Below, one piece after another: positions 44,313 to 55,749 of a stretch of DNA of 64,000 nucleotides. How positions within the stretch are numbered: position 1 is the first letter of the stretch; each line of letters opens with the position of its first letter. The DNA lies in the NCBI GenBank assembly GCA_002786025.1, contig NHNW01000010.1, forward strand, positions 372,001 through 436,000. The letters are read 5' to 3'. The stretch is from Zasmidium citrigriseum. Its lineage: Eukaryota > Ascomycota > Dothideomycetes > Mycosphaerellales > Mycosphaerellaceae. The position numbers and the translations under genes were made by a program. The notes under the pieces were generated by a model. The model did no database searches. It saw only the letters and a program-made list of their open reading frames with translations, and was not told where the DNA came from.

Positions 44313-47034
44313 ATGCTAAAGAGCAAAGACAGGCCAAAACCGCGTCCGACGTCTATGTCGGAGGAACAGATGGGTCAGCAGTCTCATATGTCTTCTCTTC
44401 CTCTCCCCCACACCCCGCCACGACCATCGAAATTGAGAGAATGCACGACAGCAGAGTACACCAGCTCACATGCAGCAAACACAGCGCAATATCTATCCAA
44501 CCTCCGCAATGCGCAGCCTCCACGGCCTTCGGGCGCACGACCACCGCCAACATCGAAATTCGGCACCCTGAGACGCACCGAAACCCAGCCCGCAGAAGCG
44601 AAAGCCTCATCAAATGAGGATCGACCAGCGCTGCCAACGAGCAACAGCATGCCTATCATGCCCGCACAACAACTCTCCCATCGTCGAACAGACTCCAACC
44701 TCGCAAAGAAAAGTTTGTGCTCGGCGGCAGGTCCATTCGCAGGACGCCCTCTGGCAAGACCACCCTCCGCATCTCCACTGCCAACGACCGCAGAAAAAGA
44801 CGAAACACCCGTCGTCCGCCACGCGCCAAGTATGTCCTACCTTGAAAGCGGATCGCGATGGATGGAGAAGCAAGAGGCGAGGTCATTAAGACAGGCATTG
44901 GAAGATATGGACTTGGAAGAGGAGCGAAAGATTCATTCTGCCGCGCAAGATGAAGCCGCCGAGCTTGTGTGGAAACACCAGAATCCTGAAGCTGCGAACG
45001 CACCCAAAGTATTCGCCAATCCCGATCTGCCGAAGGACTATCGTTCGCACTTGCGAAAGGGAAGCTATCAGAAACGCCACAGTCAAGACACTTCGTCAGA
45101 AGGCCATCGCAGCGCCTCAGATGGTAGCCAGACATCAGGTTCGGACAGGGCAACATCCTCCTCCACCAAGCGGGTCTCTTTTGAAAGACCCCGAAAAGCG
45201 AGTCCACCAAGCGCCAACGGCGTCGTGTCCGTGCACAAGAGGCGTGAATCCTCTTCCAAGAGCTATGACCATCTCGCACAAGCAGTTGCCAACGACATTG
45301 CAGTTGCGCATCGCAGGTCGAGTAGCGGGAGCATGCGGATAATCAGTGGGGAGAAGAAGATGTACATGCATCCGAATGACAAGATATGGGAAGACCCGCA
45401 AGAGGAGCAATCACCGCCTAAAAAGCAGCGCGAGCCAGTCGAAGAAAAGAGGGAGCCGGTACCAGCTTCGCAGCCGTTGCCATCTCATGTTCGCAAGAAT
45501 CCTTTTGCGCGAGTGAGGGCGCAGTATGAAAAGATGGAGCGCTCTAATTCGGCACCTACGCTTCAGACCCTTCCACCCGCACCAGATCTGAGACACGAAC
45601 GCGTGGAGATACAGAGGAACCCGCCCAGCCAAAGCCGGAATCCCTGGTATATGTCAAACGAGCCTTTGCCACCTACACCTCCATCTGCATCTGAGCATGA
45701 CGCGGACGAAGTTGCTCCAAAGATGACGCCCACGAAAGATGGCAAAGAGATCAGAGGCGATGATATTCGCGCTGCGACCAGCAAGACTCGCAAGGACTAC
45801 AGCCCCAACTTGCCACGACCTACCGTTGTGAGTGATAAGCCTGGCAGGTCAATTGTCAGCTTCCAGAAGGACTGGAAAGCAAAGGAGATTGTCATGGAAG
45901 AGCAACAGGCGGCCGAACCAGAGCCATCGAAACTTAACAAGTCTGCCACTTTCCCGCGCATGCCACCGACGGCGACATCTTCGAAGCCTCCTGTGCCTCA
46001 AATTGCAGTCAACGATGGGCCAGCTGCGATGCCTCCAATTCCGCAGATCAACGTGCCGGACGAACCATCAGTACCATCGATTGTATTGCCAGAAGACTCA
46101 CCAAGCTCACACAATGTACCTTCGATTAATGTTGAAGCACCTTCGATCAATGTGAGTGGCCCTGAAAGCACAGGCTCTCCTGCTCGTGGCAAGGCTCCGC
46201 AGCGACCTCTGCCTCCAACTCGGCCATTGCCGCACCACGCTGCAACATCTCCTATGCCTGCTGGCAAGTCGTCGCCGCACTACACGCCCTCTATCCGGCA
46301 ATCTGGAGCCCTTTGCGCACACTGCGCACTCCCAATCGCTGGCAGAATCTTGAGCGCTGCTGGCGAAAGGTTCCACCCAGGATGCTTCGTCTGCCATGAA
46401 TGTAACACCAACCTTGAGTGCGTTGCCTTCTACCCAGAACCGGACAGGCAGCGAAGCGAGCGCCTCACGCGTATTCGTGCAAGACAAGCAGGCATCGAGC
46501 TCCCAGTCCCAGACGACATGACCGAGGAGCAATTCGCCAGGCAGGAAGCTGGTGATGGTGACGAGACATTGAGGTTCTACTGCCATCTTGATTTTCACGA
46601 GCTGTTCAGTCCTCGCTGCAAGAGCTGCAAGACGCCCATCGAAGGCAAGGTCATTGTGGCTTGCGGCGCCGAATGGCACGAAGGCCACTTCTTCTGCGCA
46701 CAATGCGGCGATCCATTCGACAGCACGATGCCGTTTGTCGAGAAAGATGGCTACGCGTGGTGTGTAGGCTGTCACACCAATCGATACAGCTCCAAGTGTC
46801 GAAAGTGCAAGAAGCCGGTGACAGATGTGGTTGTGAAGGCGCTCGGGTCAGACTGGCACAGCGACTGCTTCGTGTGCACCGTAAGTCGAAACACGGGTTG
46901 TACTTATTTTGAGTCAGTGGCTAACTGTGCAACAGGAGTGCAACGGCGAGTTCAGCGATGGGCGATACTTCCTTCGCGGCGAGTCCAAGGATCCAGTCTG
47001 CGTCAAATGCGAGGAAAGGAGGTTGAAGGCATAA
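44313..47034 (+). CDS. LIM-domain protein, paxillin-like (Pxl1 type)
   Basis: Two exons: 44313-46880 and 46936-47034; 888 residues. About 660 residues of disordered Pro/Ser-rich sequence with many SH3-type proline patches (RPPPTSKFG, LPPTPPS, RPLPPTRPLP) lead to three LIM domains. LIM1 starts at CAHCALPIAG (about 668), with an insert before its second zinc site. LIM2 starts at CKSCKTPIEGK (about 769) and LIM3 at CRKCKKPVTD (about 829), finishing in the short last exon with CVKCEERR. LIM domains bind zinc and act in protein contacts. Fungal paxillin-like proteins localise to sites of polarised growth and the septum and link to actin and Rho signalling. That role is inferred. The last intron falls inside LIM3, so skipping it would break the domain. 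Confidence 0.93.
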
Positions 47035-48102
47035 TAGTCTCGAGCCTATCCGAATGTCCGGTGTTAAGTAGGTGGGTCCAGGGTTGCTTGTTCGTTTGAA
47101 GCGTTTCAGCGTAGCATACTCATAGCGGGCGTTGCAATCATGTTCATCCCAAACAACGACGGACCATGCTGCTCCTGGCTGAAGCTCAGGAGATTCTCGT
47201 GATGCTTCTCGTACTCCGCTCGGGGGCGTCTCTGGCGTCGGGGGCTTTGCTGCATTGGAGCTGCAGGTGGGCCTTGAGTAGCGTTGGCATGGAACTGCCT
47301 TCTCGACCACCTCCTCATGATCAAGTCACGATGAATAACAAAGGCAAGCGGTGAGAAGTTGTCCTTCAGGTGATGTCGATGTCAGTACGTGTGGTTGTCG
47401 CTGGCGAGTGCACGTTCCAGGCGAAACAAGCACTGAGTGGCTCTCCGGGATTGCGTCGGCATGTCATGCATTGCTAGCGCTGAACCAAGTCGAATGCCTG
47501 CTGGGTCCACATGGACGGCATCAGACGGGGCGTGGACGGCGCAGCGCTGTTGTGCTCCTCCTCTCTGTCTTCTTCCGCCTCTCACCACCGCCGGGCGACG
47601 GGCGTGTCTGCGTTGGTGCCGTTTGAGTGTGCTGTCGTCTCAGGCGCGCTGGGCTGGGCTGGCTCGCATGGTCAGGCTCACGTCAGAACAACCAACAACA
47701 ACGAACAACGAAGCCGCGCCGGCTCCTTAAATTAAGATTGCTCCCAGTTTCACGGCTCCAGACTGCACCGCAACGCCCACCAACTCCGCCGCCTGACTCC
47801 TCCATCTTTGTGTCACCGTCGACGCCTCAGGCTTGCGCAGGTCGCAGCGCCCTTGCACACGCCCACTGCAGCAACTCCGCCGCCCGCTGACGACTGCCCT
47901 GCCCGACTGCATTGTTATCCAACATCCACTTCCACCTGTGCCGCCCGCCCACGCTCTCTCTGCCATACCAACGACCCCACCCTGCCGCGTCCAATGTACG
48001 AGCATGCATTTCGACCAACAAATATAGCGCCGCATCAACCCTCCATGAACTTGTCACTGCCATTCGCCGCACCTGTGTGACACTGAACCCCTACCACTGG
48101 CC
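47035..48102. other. 1.1-kb intergenic stretch
   Basis: Terminator of the LIM gene and a CA/CT-rich promoter and leader of the next gene (about 47740-48100). No supported gene. Confidence 0.5.
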
Positions 48103-49470
48103 ATGGCCATCCATCGCGGCATCCAATCTGCCATATTCTACTACCTGTCATGTGCTCCATGCGCCGAGGCTCGCTATCGGAAGAAGAGGAAGCAAGATGC
48201 TGCCAGGACCCGCGCCGAGCGAGAGTTGATGCAGGAGGAGCATCCGGACTTGTATCGACATCCCTCGCCCTCGTCTACGAACCCGCATTGGCAGACCGAG
48301 ATTGCTATGGGCCCGACCCTGACCTCGAGAGGCAAGAGGAAGACCAACACTGCAGACAGTCAGCGGGGCCTGAGACCTGGGAGAGTTAGCAGCAATGCCA
48401 GTGGGGAACCTAGCATGGTCGATCTGCCGTCTTCGAGTGACAGGAACGGCAGTCTCAGGATCTATCGCTCATATCAGCGCGAAGACGAAGAACTCTGGGG
48501 CTCCACCAGCAATTTGGACGGGTCGTTACACAATCTCTCAATACCACAGCGGGCTCTCACCAGAGAGTCGCATTCATCGGACTATCGAACATACCGCAAC
48601 CCACCCATAAACGATCTCCACCCGGCAACCTTTACGAAAGTGCATTCTCGAGAGGATGTCATGTGGATGATGCAGCCGCCTCCGGTGGCCGAAGTCATGA
48701 GCGGCAAGCAGCGTCCTCCGCGCAGCAGAAGTGATAGCGGTGGAAGCTGTCTCAGTCCTACCAGCTCGACCATGTCCAGACAGGTCAGCAATCGACCCAT
48801 GGCGACCCCTATGTCTCGTGAAAGCTCAAGTCGGACCTCGAATGGGCCTTTTGGGCAGAGAAGTCCAACGACTAGTGAACGGGACTTTGCGATCAGCCCG
48901 GTGTTGTTGCCACAGAAGGACATACCGCTGTCTCCGATGCAGAATCTGAACGAGTCCGAAGACTCAGCTACGACAGTCATACGTCGACCATCCCTCGCTG
49001 CAGAGCCTCTGCGCAGACCACCGGCCAACCGAGTGGCTTCTCGACCGCAGTTGTCAACCATTGCCTCCGACAGCAGTATCCCGGCTGGTCTACAATCGAC
49101 TCGTGGCGACAATGCTGAGCGACCGAAGGAGAACAGCGCTCCTGATGCAACACAGAGCAGCGACGACAGTTCTGGTTTCGTCGATCCATATGCACGACGG
49201 TCGGCTGTTCTGCTCAGAGAGGGACCTCTTGAAGCCATGCATGACATTGGTCCCAAAGGTATCCGAGGTAAAGTCTTCAGGGCCACAACGGACATAACCG
49301 ACGCTGCGCATCGCCTGCCAGGCCATCGACACGAAGAGAGCGAGGACGCTACAGTCGCTATGCGACCAGAACTGTTCGACAGCTGGTATACCCCTGACTT
49401 TGAGCTTCCAAAATGGATCCACGAACATACCAAACGAGAAGTTCGCGAACGCTGGTCCATGGACTTTTGA
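48103..49470 (+). CDS. conserved fungal protein of unknown function
   Basis: Single exon, 455 residues. The N terminus MAIHRGIQSAIFYYLSCAPC, then EARYRKKRKQDAARTRAERE and DLYRHPSPSSTNPHWQTEIA, looks strongly conserved. I recall this opening in many ascomycete hypothetical proteins. A short hydrophobic stretch with two Cys (YLSCAPC) followed by a basic helix may be a lipidated or membrane-touching end. The middle is Ser/Arg-rich and disordered with many likely phosphorylation sites. A second ordered patch closes the protein (DSWYTPDFELPKWIHEHTKR). No enzymatic motif. Confidence 0.85.
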   Translation: MAIHRGIQSAIFYYLSCAPCAEARYRKKRKQDAARTRAERELMQEEHPDLYRHPSPSSTNPHWQTEIAMGPTLTSRGKRKTNTADSQRGLRPGRVSSNASGEPSMVDLPSSSDRNGSLRIYRSYQREDEELWGSTSNLDGSLHNLSIPQRALTRESHSSDYRTYRNPPINDLHPATFTKVHSREDVMWMMQPPPVAEVMSGKQRPPRSRSDSGGSCLSPTSSTMSRQVSNRPMATPMSRESSSRTSNGPFGQRSPTTSERDFAISPVLLPQKDIPLSPMQNLNESEDSATTVIRRPSLAAEPLRRPPANRVASRPQLSTIASDSSIPAGLQSTRGDNAERPKENSAPDATQSSDDSSGFVDPYARRSAVLLREGPLEAMHDIGPKGIRGKVFRATTDITDAAHRLPGHRHEESEDATVAMRPELFDSWYTPDFELPKWIHEHTKREVRERWSMDF

Positions 49471-49963
49471 TTCACCAAACGATATACGTCAGACATTGAC
49501 ACCGACACTACTTACACCTTCACTACTTTTTGCTTCGTTCCTTTAGTTTTTGGGAAAGTCTTTTGGACATGGGCTGGGCTGGGACTGGACATGCAACGTC
49601 AACGAGCTTTTTTTAATCGATCCCAGAATCACCGCGGAGCATCCAGAGCATTGGCGTTTTGCTCTTTTTTTACGGCCGCTGCATTTGAGCGCAGGCGTTT
49701 GAGGGGTTTCAAATTTGTTTGGAGGAGAGGGGAAAGGGAGGCAAAGAAGGGAGAATGATGGCCTAAACTGTACATAGTGTTGTTCATCGCGACGGCTAGA
49801 GTAGATTTGGATACTCAAAGACGCTAGAAGATCTTGCTTTGCATGTGATTGAACATTTTCATCATTTTTTTCTTACTTGACGTACGTGAACATTGCTGCA
49901 CTCCATCATGAACAACTCCGATTTCAACATGATGCCTTGCCATCCCCAAACTTTCCTCTTCAA
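49471..49963. other. convergent intergenic stretch
   Basis: 3' flanks of the unknown protein gene and the P450 gene, which converge here. T-rich runs near 49607-49673 and 49863. No gene seen. Confidence 0.5.
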
Positions 49964-51680
49964 TCAAAGATCCTTCGTCCTCTCCTCCGCCTCCTTCAAC
50001 CACTTATCCAACACCCCCCGATCCCTCACCCTCAACCTAACCTTAAACGGCTTCGGATCCATCGTCAACCCATTCGGCAACTTATTACACCCCATACAAT
50101 CCAAGATCGGCTCATCGCCTTTACTCCTCGGCGGCAGGATCTCAAACGCGGTGATCATACGCAGAAACGCGGTGTAGAGTTCTCGATTCGCCAAATGGGA
50201 ACCTATGCACATGCGGGAGCCGGCGCCGTAGCCGTAGTGGGGGGTTCCTCGCGTGGCGGAGGCGTCGTCGACGGTTTTGTCGGTTAGGTAGCGGTCCGGG
50301 GAGAAGGTGAAGGGGTGGTCGAAGTGGGATTGGTCGTAGTGGGCTGCGTAGGCGTTCATGTAGAAGGACGTTCCGGCGGGGATGACCTAGATATTCATGT
50401 TAGTATGGAAGTAATGGGAACGGAGGGGATTGTTATGGCTTACTGCATTGCCCCATTTAATGTCCTTGATGTTCTTTCGTGGTAGGCAGATCGGAATGAC
50501 GGACCAGTATCGCAGCGTCTCCTTGACCAACGCGGTGATGTACTCGCACTTCTCCTCGTGTAGACAGCGTTCCCAGGAGTCGTTGTTTGGGTACAGTCGA
50601 TTGATCTCCTCCAACGCCCGCTTCTGAATCTCTTGTCCATGTTCCGAGGAAAGGTACGCCACAGTCATGATGAGATTGCCAGGAACGGTATCCAAACCAG
50701 CCGACACCATCGTCAACCCAATCGACATGACTTCCGCATCGTTCAACTTCGCCTCAGGATCCTTGAGGACGTTTCCACTGATACACGGCTTATCGGTTCC
50801 GTTGGCAATCCGTTCCTTGAGCATACCGAGGAGCTTGTTCATGTAGGCGCCGCGACGTTTCTTGTATTCAAGAGGCTTGTCGTTGCCGCCGGGGAGGAGA
50901 CGCATCAAGGGAATGTAGTCGGCCCAGTTGGTGGCTGTGCTGCGGAAGTTGGAGATTTCGCGTTCTACGTGCACAATCTCTTTGAGCATGTCGTCGTCGA
51001 CGTTGCCTTCGATTTTAATGCCGTAGTTGAGAGTTAGGGACGTCGAGAGGGCGTAGCGTTGGAAGTAGCTAGGTACCTTTTAGCATTGCTTACTCGTGAA
51101 TGTTGCATGTTACTTACGCATTGGGATCGATGTCGACTTCGCCGTATTTGGAGTTCTCCAGCATTTCCTTGATGGATTTCTTGGACTCGTAGTCGATGAT
51201 GGGCATGTAGCTCTGCACAGCAGGTCTGTTCAGGGCAGTCGCCGCAGCCTTTCTTCTTGCCTTGCAGCTCTCATCCCACGGGCTGGTACCAATGGTGAAG
51301 CCTTCGCTGGAGCTGACGACAGTGTGGAAGGTGTGGAGAGTTGGCCTGCTGATCAATGCCGACTGATTTGTGATCCAGAGATTCCTCACACTGTCGAAGG
51401 TATTCGCAAAGACAATTCTTCGGTTTCCCATTCGAACTTGAAAGACAGGGCCGTACTTCTTGGCCATCTTCTGTGCGTTGATGGCATGGTTGTCGCCGAG
51501 TTGAAAGAGGTTACCGAAGATGGGGATGCCTGGGACTTCTGGAAGGCCTTTGATCTTGGGTACATCTGTCCGGTCGATGATCTTGATGGCCGCGAATATG
51601 ACTGCTATGAGAAAGAAGGGAAAGATTTGGGGTTGAAAAAGAAAAGCGGTGATGCTTTGTGGCTCGGCGTTTTGTGCCAT
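49964..51680 (-). CDS. cytochrome P450, CYP504-like (phenylacetate / hydroxyphenylacetate hydroxylase)
   Basis: Three exons: 51680-51118, 51068-50444 and 50386-49964; 536 residues. An N-terminal membrane anchor (FFLIAVIFAAIKII) fits ER location. P450 hallmarks are SAGLDTVPG in the I helix, KETLRYW (ExxR) in the K helix, and HYGYGAGSRMCIGSHLANRE with haem ligand Cys456. The region after the Cys (NRELYTAFLRMITAFEI, DPKPFKVRLRVRDR) resembles CYP504 enzymes. In Aspergillus nidulans these are PhacA (phenylacetate 2-hydroxylase) and PhacB (3-hydroxyphenylacetate 6-hydroxylase), the latter giving homogentisate. Location next to fumarylacetoacetase and homogentisate dioxygenase supports this role. 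Which of the two substrates it uses cannot be told. Confidence 0.9.
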
Positions 51681-52292
51681 CTTGTCTTGCTGCTGGGAGA
51701 AGCCAGTCACAGTGGGAAGGAGGTGCTGGAGTATGTCGATGTTAGCAGAGCGTCCCGTGTGGTTAAATACAAGAAGAAGGAATGAGATGATGTCCCTCTG
51801 CCCGAGTGAATGCCGTGACCGTAAGCTAGGACCCAAAGGCCATCGGTCGCCTGCCCTACCATGCCATCAGATGGGTAGTAACCGGGCGGCAACCATTGGC
51901 TGCAGTGCAACAACAGATCAACGGAACAACCTCCAGCATCCAGCACCCACAATGCGGGGTTTGCCCATGCACAATGTCGAAGTCTCCCCACAGATGGAGC
52001 CCAGCAATCGTGGTCTCGTCGGAATTTCTGCCATTTCACGAGCGAGCAAGCTCCCACTTTGTGTTTTAGCTCGACATTAACGTGGGGCCCTGCTGTTCGA
52101 GGCTAGATCCGATCGGAAACGAAGCGCGGTGCGGAATTGAGAAGCCAGCACGTGATATCAGAATCCTTCCAGTCCAAGTGCGCGTTGAGTCGTGAGGATC
52201 GTTGAGTGACAAGGATGGCGTGCCGGAAGAAGATGTAGTCGAGATTGTAGACTGTGCTTTTCGAAATTTCTCCACTATATGCGTAGATGCAT
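51681..52292. other. intergenic stretch
   Basis: Promoter of the P450 gene and 3' flank of fumarylacetoacetase. No gene, and in particular no maleylacetoacetate isomerase, is encoded here. Confidence 0.6.
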
Positions 52293-53713
52293 TTAGAACT
52301 TGAGTTGAAGAGCTGGCTCGATGCGCCCAAGACACTCTCCAAAACCGACGAGAGCGCCGTCTTCCTTCCCACAGACCCCTGACAGGATGGCAGTGTCACC
52401 GTCTTCAAGGAATTTGCGCGTCTCTCCTCCTTCAAGCTCGACTTCGGTTTTGCCGTTGTCAGTCTGCTCCAGCAATGCACCTTTCTCGGCCTTTGTCTTG
52501 CCGCTGATGGTCCCTGATCCCAGGAGATCGCCGACGTTGAATGGACAGCCTCCAATGGTGTGATGGGCAAGCATCTGTGGGAAAGAAAATAGTAGCTCTG
52601 TTGCTGACGTACGCGTCAGCGTGGTAGTTTTACCCGAAGACGTAGTCAGCGAGAAGGCCAGATCGATTGCGTAATGCGACTTGCGACCCTTCTCGTCAAG
52701 GTAGGGGAGCAGCTCGGTGTCATTCTTCAGCCCGTCGGTGGCAAAAGGCTCCAGAGCATCCATGAGAACAACCCACGGAGAGATTGATGTCCCGAAGTTC
52801 TTGCTGTTGAAAGGTCCTATGCCAACCTATACTTAGTATTTAACGTAATTAGGGGTAGACAGAAACTATAGCTTACCGAGGGGCACGTATTCCCATGCTT
52901 GAATGTCGCGAGCAGACCAATCGTTCATTAGCACCACCCCGAAAAGATGCTCAGGGGCATCCGATATCGTGATGGGCTCGCCAAGAGCGGAGGGCTTGCA
53001 AACGAAGCATCCTAGCTCGAGCTCAATGTCGAGCTTCTTGCAGGGGCTTAAAACTGGTTCTTTCTTCTCAGCAGCTGGGTTCAGCAAAATCTGGCCTGTT
53101 GGTCTCCGAATTGGCGTTTTCGAAACAACCACGGAGCTGGCCCGTCCGTGATATCCGACTGGCAGATGTTTGTAATTGGGCTGAAGGGCATTCTGAGGTC
53201 CACGGAAGAGCACACCCACGTTGTAGGCGTGATTCAAGCCAGCATAGAAGTCCTGTCATGAATAATAAGCTTTATCGGATTCGATCCGAAGGCGAAATCC
53301 TAACTTACGGTGTAATCACCAATCTGCATGGGCAGATGCATTTTGCATTGATCCAACGGGACCAGAGCAGCTGTTTGCAGCTGTTCGTCTTGCTGGAGTA
53401 CATCTGGGAAGGGTCCATTCTCAAGCAACACGCTTTGCAGGTACTCCCGCACCACTCGGTGCACGGGACGACCAAGAGCCGCAAAGGCATTCAACGTGGG
53501 CTGAGAGAAGACAGCCTGGTGCGGTTGGACGATGGAGAGTTTGGAGAAGCCATTTCCGTGAGCAAAGGCATGCAAATCCAACGCCCAACCACCAATCGCC
53601 ACAGCTGGTCGCGGCTGGGGAGCATTCGTAGTTGAGATGATTCCAAATGGGATATTGTGGATGGAGAAATGGCTCTTGGGGTCGATCTTGAGCCAGCTCT
53701 TGAGTGGTGCCAT
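52293..53713 (-). CDS. fahA: fumarylacetoacetase
   Basis: Three exons: 53713-53309, 53252-52877 and 52816-52293; 434 residues. The last step of homogentisate (tyrosine/phenylalanine) breakdown: fumarylacetoacetate to fumarate and acetoacetate. Residues matching the metal and catalytic set of mammalian FAH are DFYAGLNHA (Asp136 and His143, same spacing as Asp126/His133 in mouse), [10 protein letters not shown] (two Glu ligands) and [19 protein letters not shown] (Asp ligand). [15 protein letters not shown] spans the second splice junction. [13 protein letters not shown] and [11 protein letters not shown] follow. The frame also contains a 36-base GT..AG stretch near 52598-52633 that fits the protein when kept, so it is not spliced. 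Divergent from homogentisate dioxygenase. Confidence 0.96.
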
Positions 53714-54212
53714 CTTGAGAAGGTGCTGAGGTCGAATTGGGCAGTGGCAGTTTCAAGGAGGTCGATATCCAGGCGCGTTCACGTGCAAAGTGCAGCACCC
53801 GACAGAAGCAGTAGTGTCAGTGAACATGACGGGCAGAGCTTTAATGGCTCGCACGGATCTGGACCTGATGCTGCTGTGTACCGGCGATGAGGTACTTCTC
53901 CCAGGCAAGGTCTTTCGGCACAACACGTCGCCAGCGCTGCGGAATTTCTGCCGCGCTCCTCCAACCTCACCTTGCCTTGCTGTCCCTGCGTTAGCCGCTC
54001 CTATCCGGCACCTGTCGCGCTGGACGCTGGAGGGGAAGCTTGCTTCCGATGATCAAGAGCACCGGTCGATGTTGCGCGGAATTGTTCTTTGCTCGTCTGA
54101 CGGGAACAATGAGATGACGCGCTCTTAAGGCCTCGTAGACCACCCCATCAGCAAGACGCTCCCTTTGTTGTACAGTATCTTCCCATCTCCTCTACCCATC
54201 TCGATCGCCATC
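53714..54212. promoter_or_regulatory. bidirectional promoter of fahA and hmgA
   Basis: 499 bases between the two divergent start codons, so the two catabolic genes can be co-regulated. A CACGTG palindrome lies at 53780-53785 close to fahA. In A. nidulans the same two genes are also divergent and induced together by phenylacetate or tyrosine; induction here is inferred. I could not identify the regulator's site. Confidence 0.75.
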
Positions 54213-55640
54213 ATGCCCGTCACGCAGTTTAACCACCCAGAGAAATACTCCTACCAGAACGGCTTCGGCTGCTACCACGAGTCCGAAGCTGTGGAAGGTG
54301 CCATTCCCATCGGCGCGAACAATCCTCAGAAGCCTCCCTACGGCCTCTACAACGAGAAGCTATCCGGCACAGCCTTCACGGCCCCACGACACGAGAACCA
54401 GCAGACATGGCTCTACAGAATCCTGCCCGCCAGTGCACATTCGCCCTTCGAGCCACGAGAGAGCGCCACATACGACCTCAACCCAGGAGGTCTAAGAGAC
54501 GCGAAGTGGCATCAGATCCCCAATCAGCTTCGATGGGATCCCTTTGACATGGATGAGACGAAAGATTGGATCCATAGCTTGCATCTTGTTGCTGGAGCAG
54601 GAGACCCAACAATGAAGAGTGGGCTTGGCATCATGATATATGCGGCTGGCAAGGATATGGATTCGAAGTCGGCATTCTACAGCGCAGACGGTGATCTCTT
54701 GATCGTGCCTCAGCATGGTGCATTGGACATTCAGACAGAGCTTGGCAAGATTCTGGTGCGGCCGAATGAGATCTGCCTCATTCCTCGAGGTATCCGGCAC
54801 AGAGTCACTCTGCCAGAAGGGCCTGTGAGAGGATACGTGCTTGAGCTGTATCAAGGACACTTCCAGCTTCCGGAATTAGGCCCCATCGGATCGAATGGTC
54901 TTGCGAATGCGCGAGACTTCCAAGCTCCTGTTGCCTTCTTTGAGGAGGATACCGAGAGCGAGCACACGCTCTTCGCGAAGTTTTCTGGGAACCTCTTTGC
55001 AGCCAAGCAGAACCACACTCCTTTTGACGTGGTAGCATGGCACGGCAACTACTACCCTTACAAGTACGACCTTGGCCGTTTCAACACCATTGGATCCATC
55101 TCATACGACCACCCCGACCCCAGCATCTTCACCGTCTTAACCGCACAATCAGACCACGCAGGTACCGCCATTGCAGACTTCGTCATCTTCCCGCCCCGAT
55201 GGCTGGTAGCAGAAGACACATTCAGGCCTCCGTGGTATCACAGAAACACCATGTCCGAGTTCATGGGCTTGATTCACGGACAGTACGACGCAAAGACGGG
55301 TGGAGGTTTCCAGCCAGCCGGTGCATCACTCCACAACGTCATGAGTGCTCACGGCCCTGACTCATCCACGCACGAGAAGGCTAGCAATGTTGATCTGAAA
55401 CCAATGAAAGTTGGCGATAACAGCATGGCTTTCATGTTCGAGTCGAGCTTGATGGTTGGTGTGACGGATTGGGGTCTGAAGAAGTGCAACAAAGTGCAGA
55501 CTGATTATAACGCGGAGTCGTGGGAGCCACTGAAGCCTCATTTCAAGAGGCCGGCTCCAACTAAGAAGATTGTCAATGGGACTGCGCATGGAACCAAGGG
55601 CCCTCTAGCGGATGGGGGTCAGCAGCCACATTATACCTGA
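54213..55640 (+). CDS. hmgA: homogentisate 1,2-dioxygenase
   Basis: Single exon, 475 residues; no introns, unlike many fungal relatives. Cleaves the ring of homogentisate with O2 and Fe(II) to maleylacetoacetate in tyrosine/phenylalanine and phenylacetate degradation. The iron-binding set is [10 protein letters not shown] (His343, Glu349) and [12 protein letters not shown] (His380), equivalent to His335, Glu341 and His371 of the human enzyme. Earlier blocks [27 protein letters not shown] and [11 protein letters not shown] are also typical. The C-terminal tail ([16 protein letters not shown]) is usual for fungi. The start is the ATG giving [14 protein letters not shown]. Soluble, cytosolic. 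Loss of this activity in fungi leads to brown pyomelanin from accumulated homogentisate. Confidence 0.97.
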   Translation: MPVTQFNHPEKYSYQNGFGCYHESEAVEGAIPIGANNPQKPPYGLYNEKLSGTAFTAPRHENQQTWLYRILPASAHSPFEPRESATYDLNPGGLRDAKWHQIPNQLRWDPFDMDETKDWIHSLHLVAGAGDPTMKSGLGIMIYAAGKDMDSKSAFYSADGDLLIVPQHGALDIQTELGKILVRPNEICLIPRGIRHRVTLPEGPVRGYVLELYQGHFQLPELGPIGSNGLANARDFQAPVAFFEEDTESEHTLFAKFSGNLFAAKQNHTPFDVVAWHGNYYPYKYDLGRFNTIGSISYDHPDPSIFTVLTAQSDHAGTAIADFVIFPPRWLVAEDTFRPPWYHRNTMSEFMGLIHGQYDAKTGGGFQPAGASLHNVMSAHGPDSSTHEKASNVDLKPMKVGDNSMAFMFESSLMVGVTDWGLKKCNKVQTDYNAESWEPLKPHFKRPAPTKKIVNGTAHGTKGPLADGGQQPHYT

Positions 55641-55749
55641 GAAGACGTAGTCAGTTTGAACAAAGCATAGCGCTAATTTACGAGCAATGATTTGCTGGCA
55701 CATTCGTCCTAGTCGAGCAAATTCATCCACGGTCGTTCCGACCTCATTC

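Noticed and set aside
48582..49508. 308-codon minus-strand open frame
   Set aside because: Antisense shadow of the conserved orphan at 48103; no domain, no introns or start support.
52598..52633. 36-base GT..AG intron inside fumarylacetoacetase
   Set aside because: It is in frame and too short, and keeping it gives the family sequence [19 protein letters not shown].
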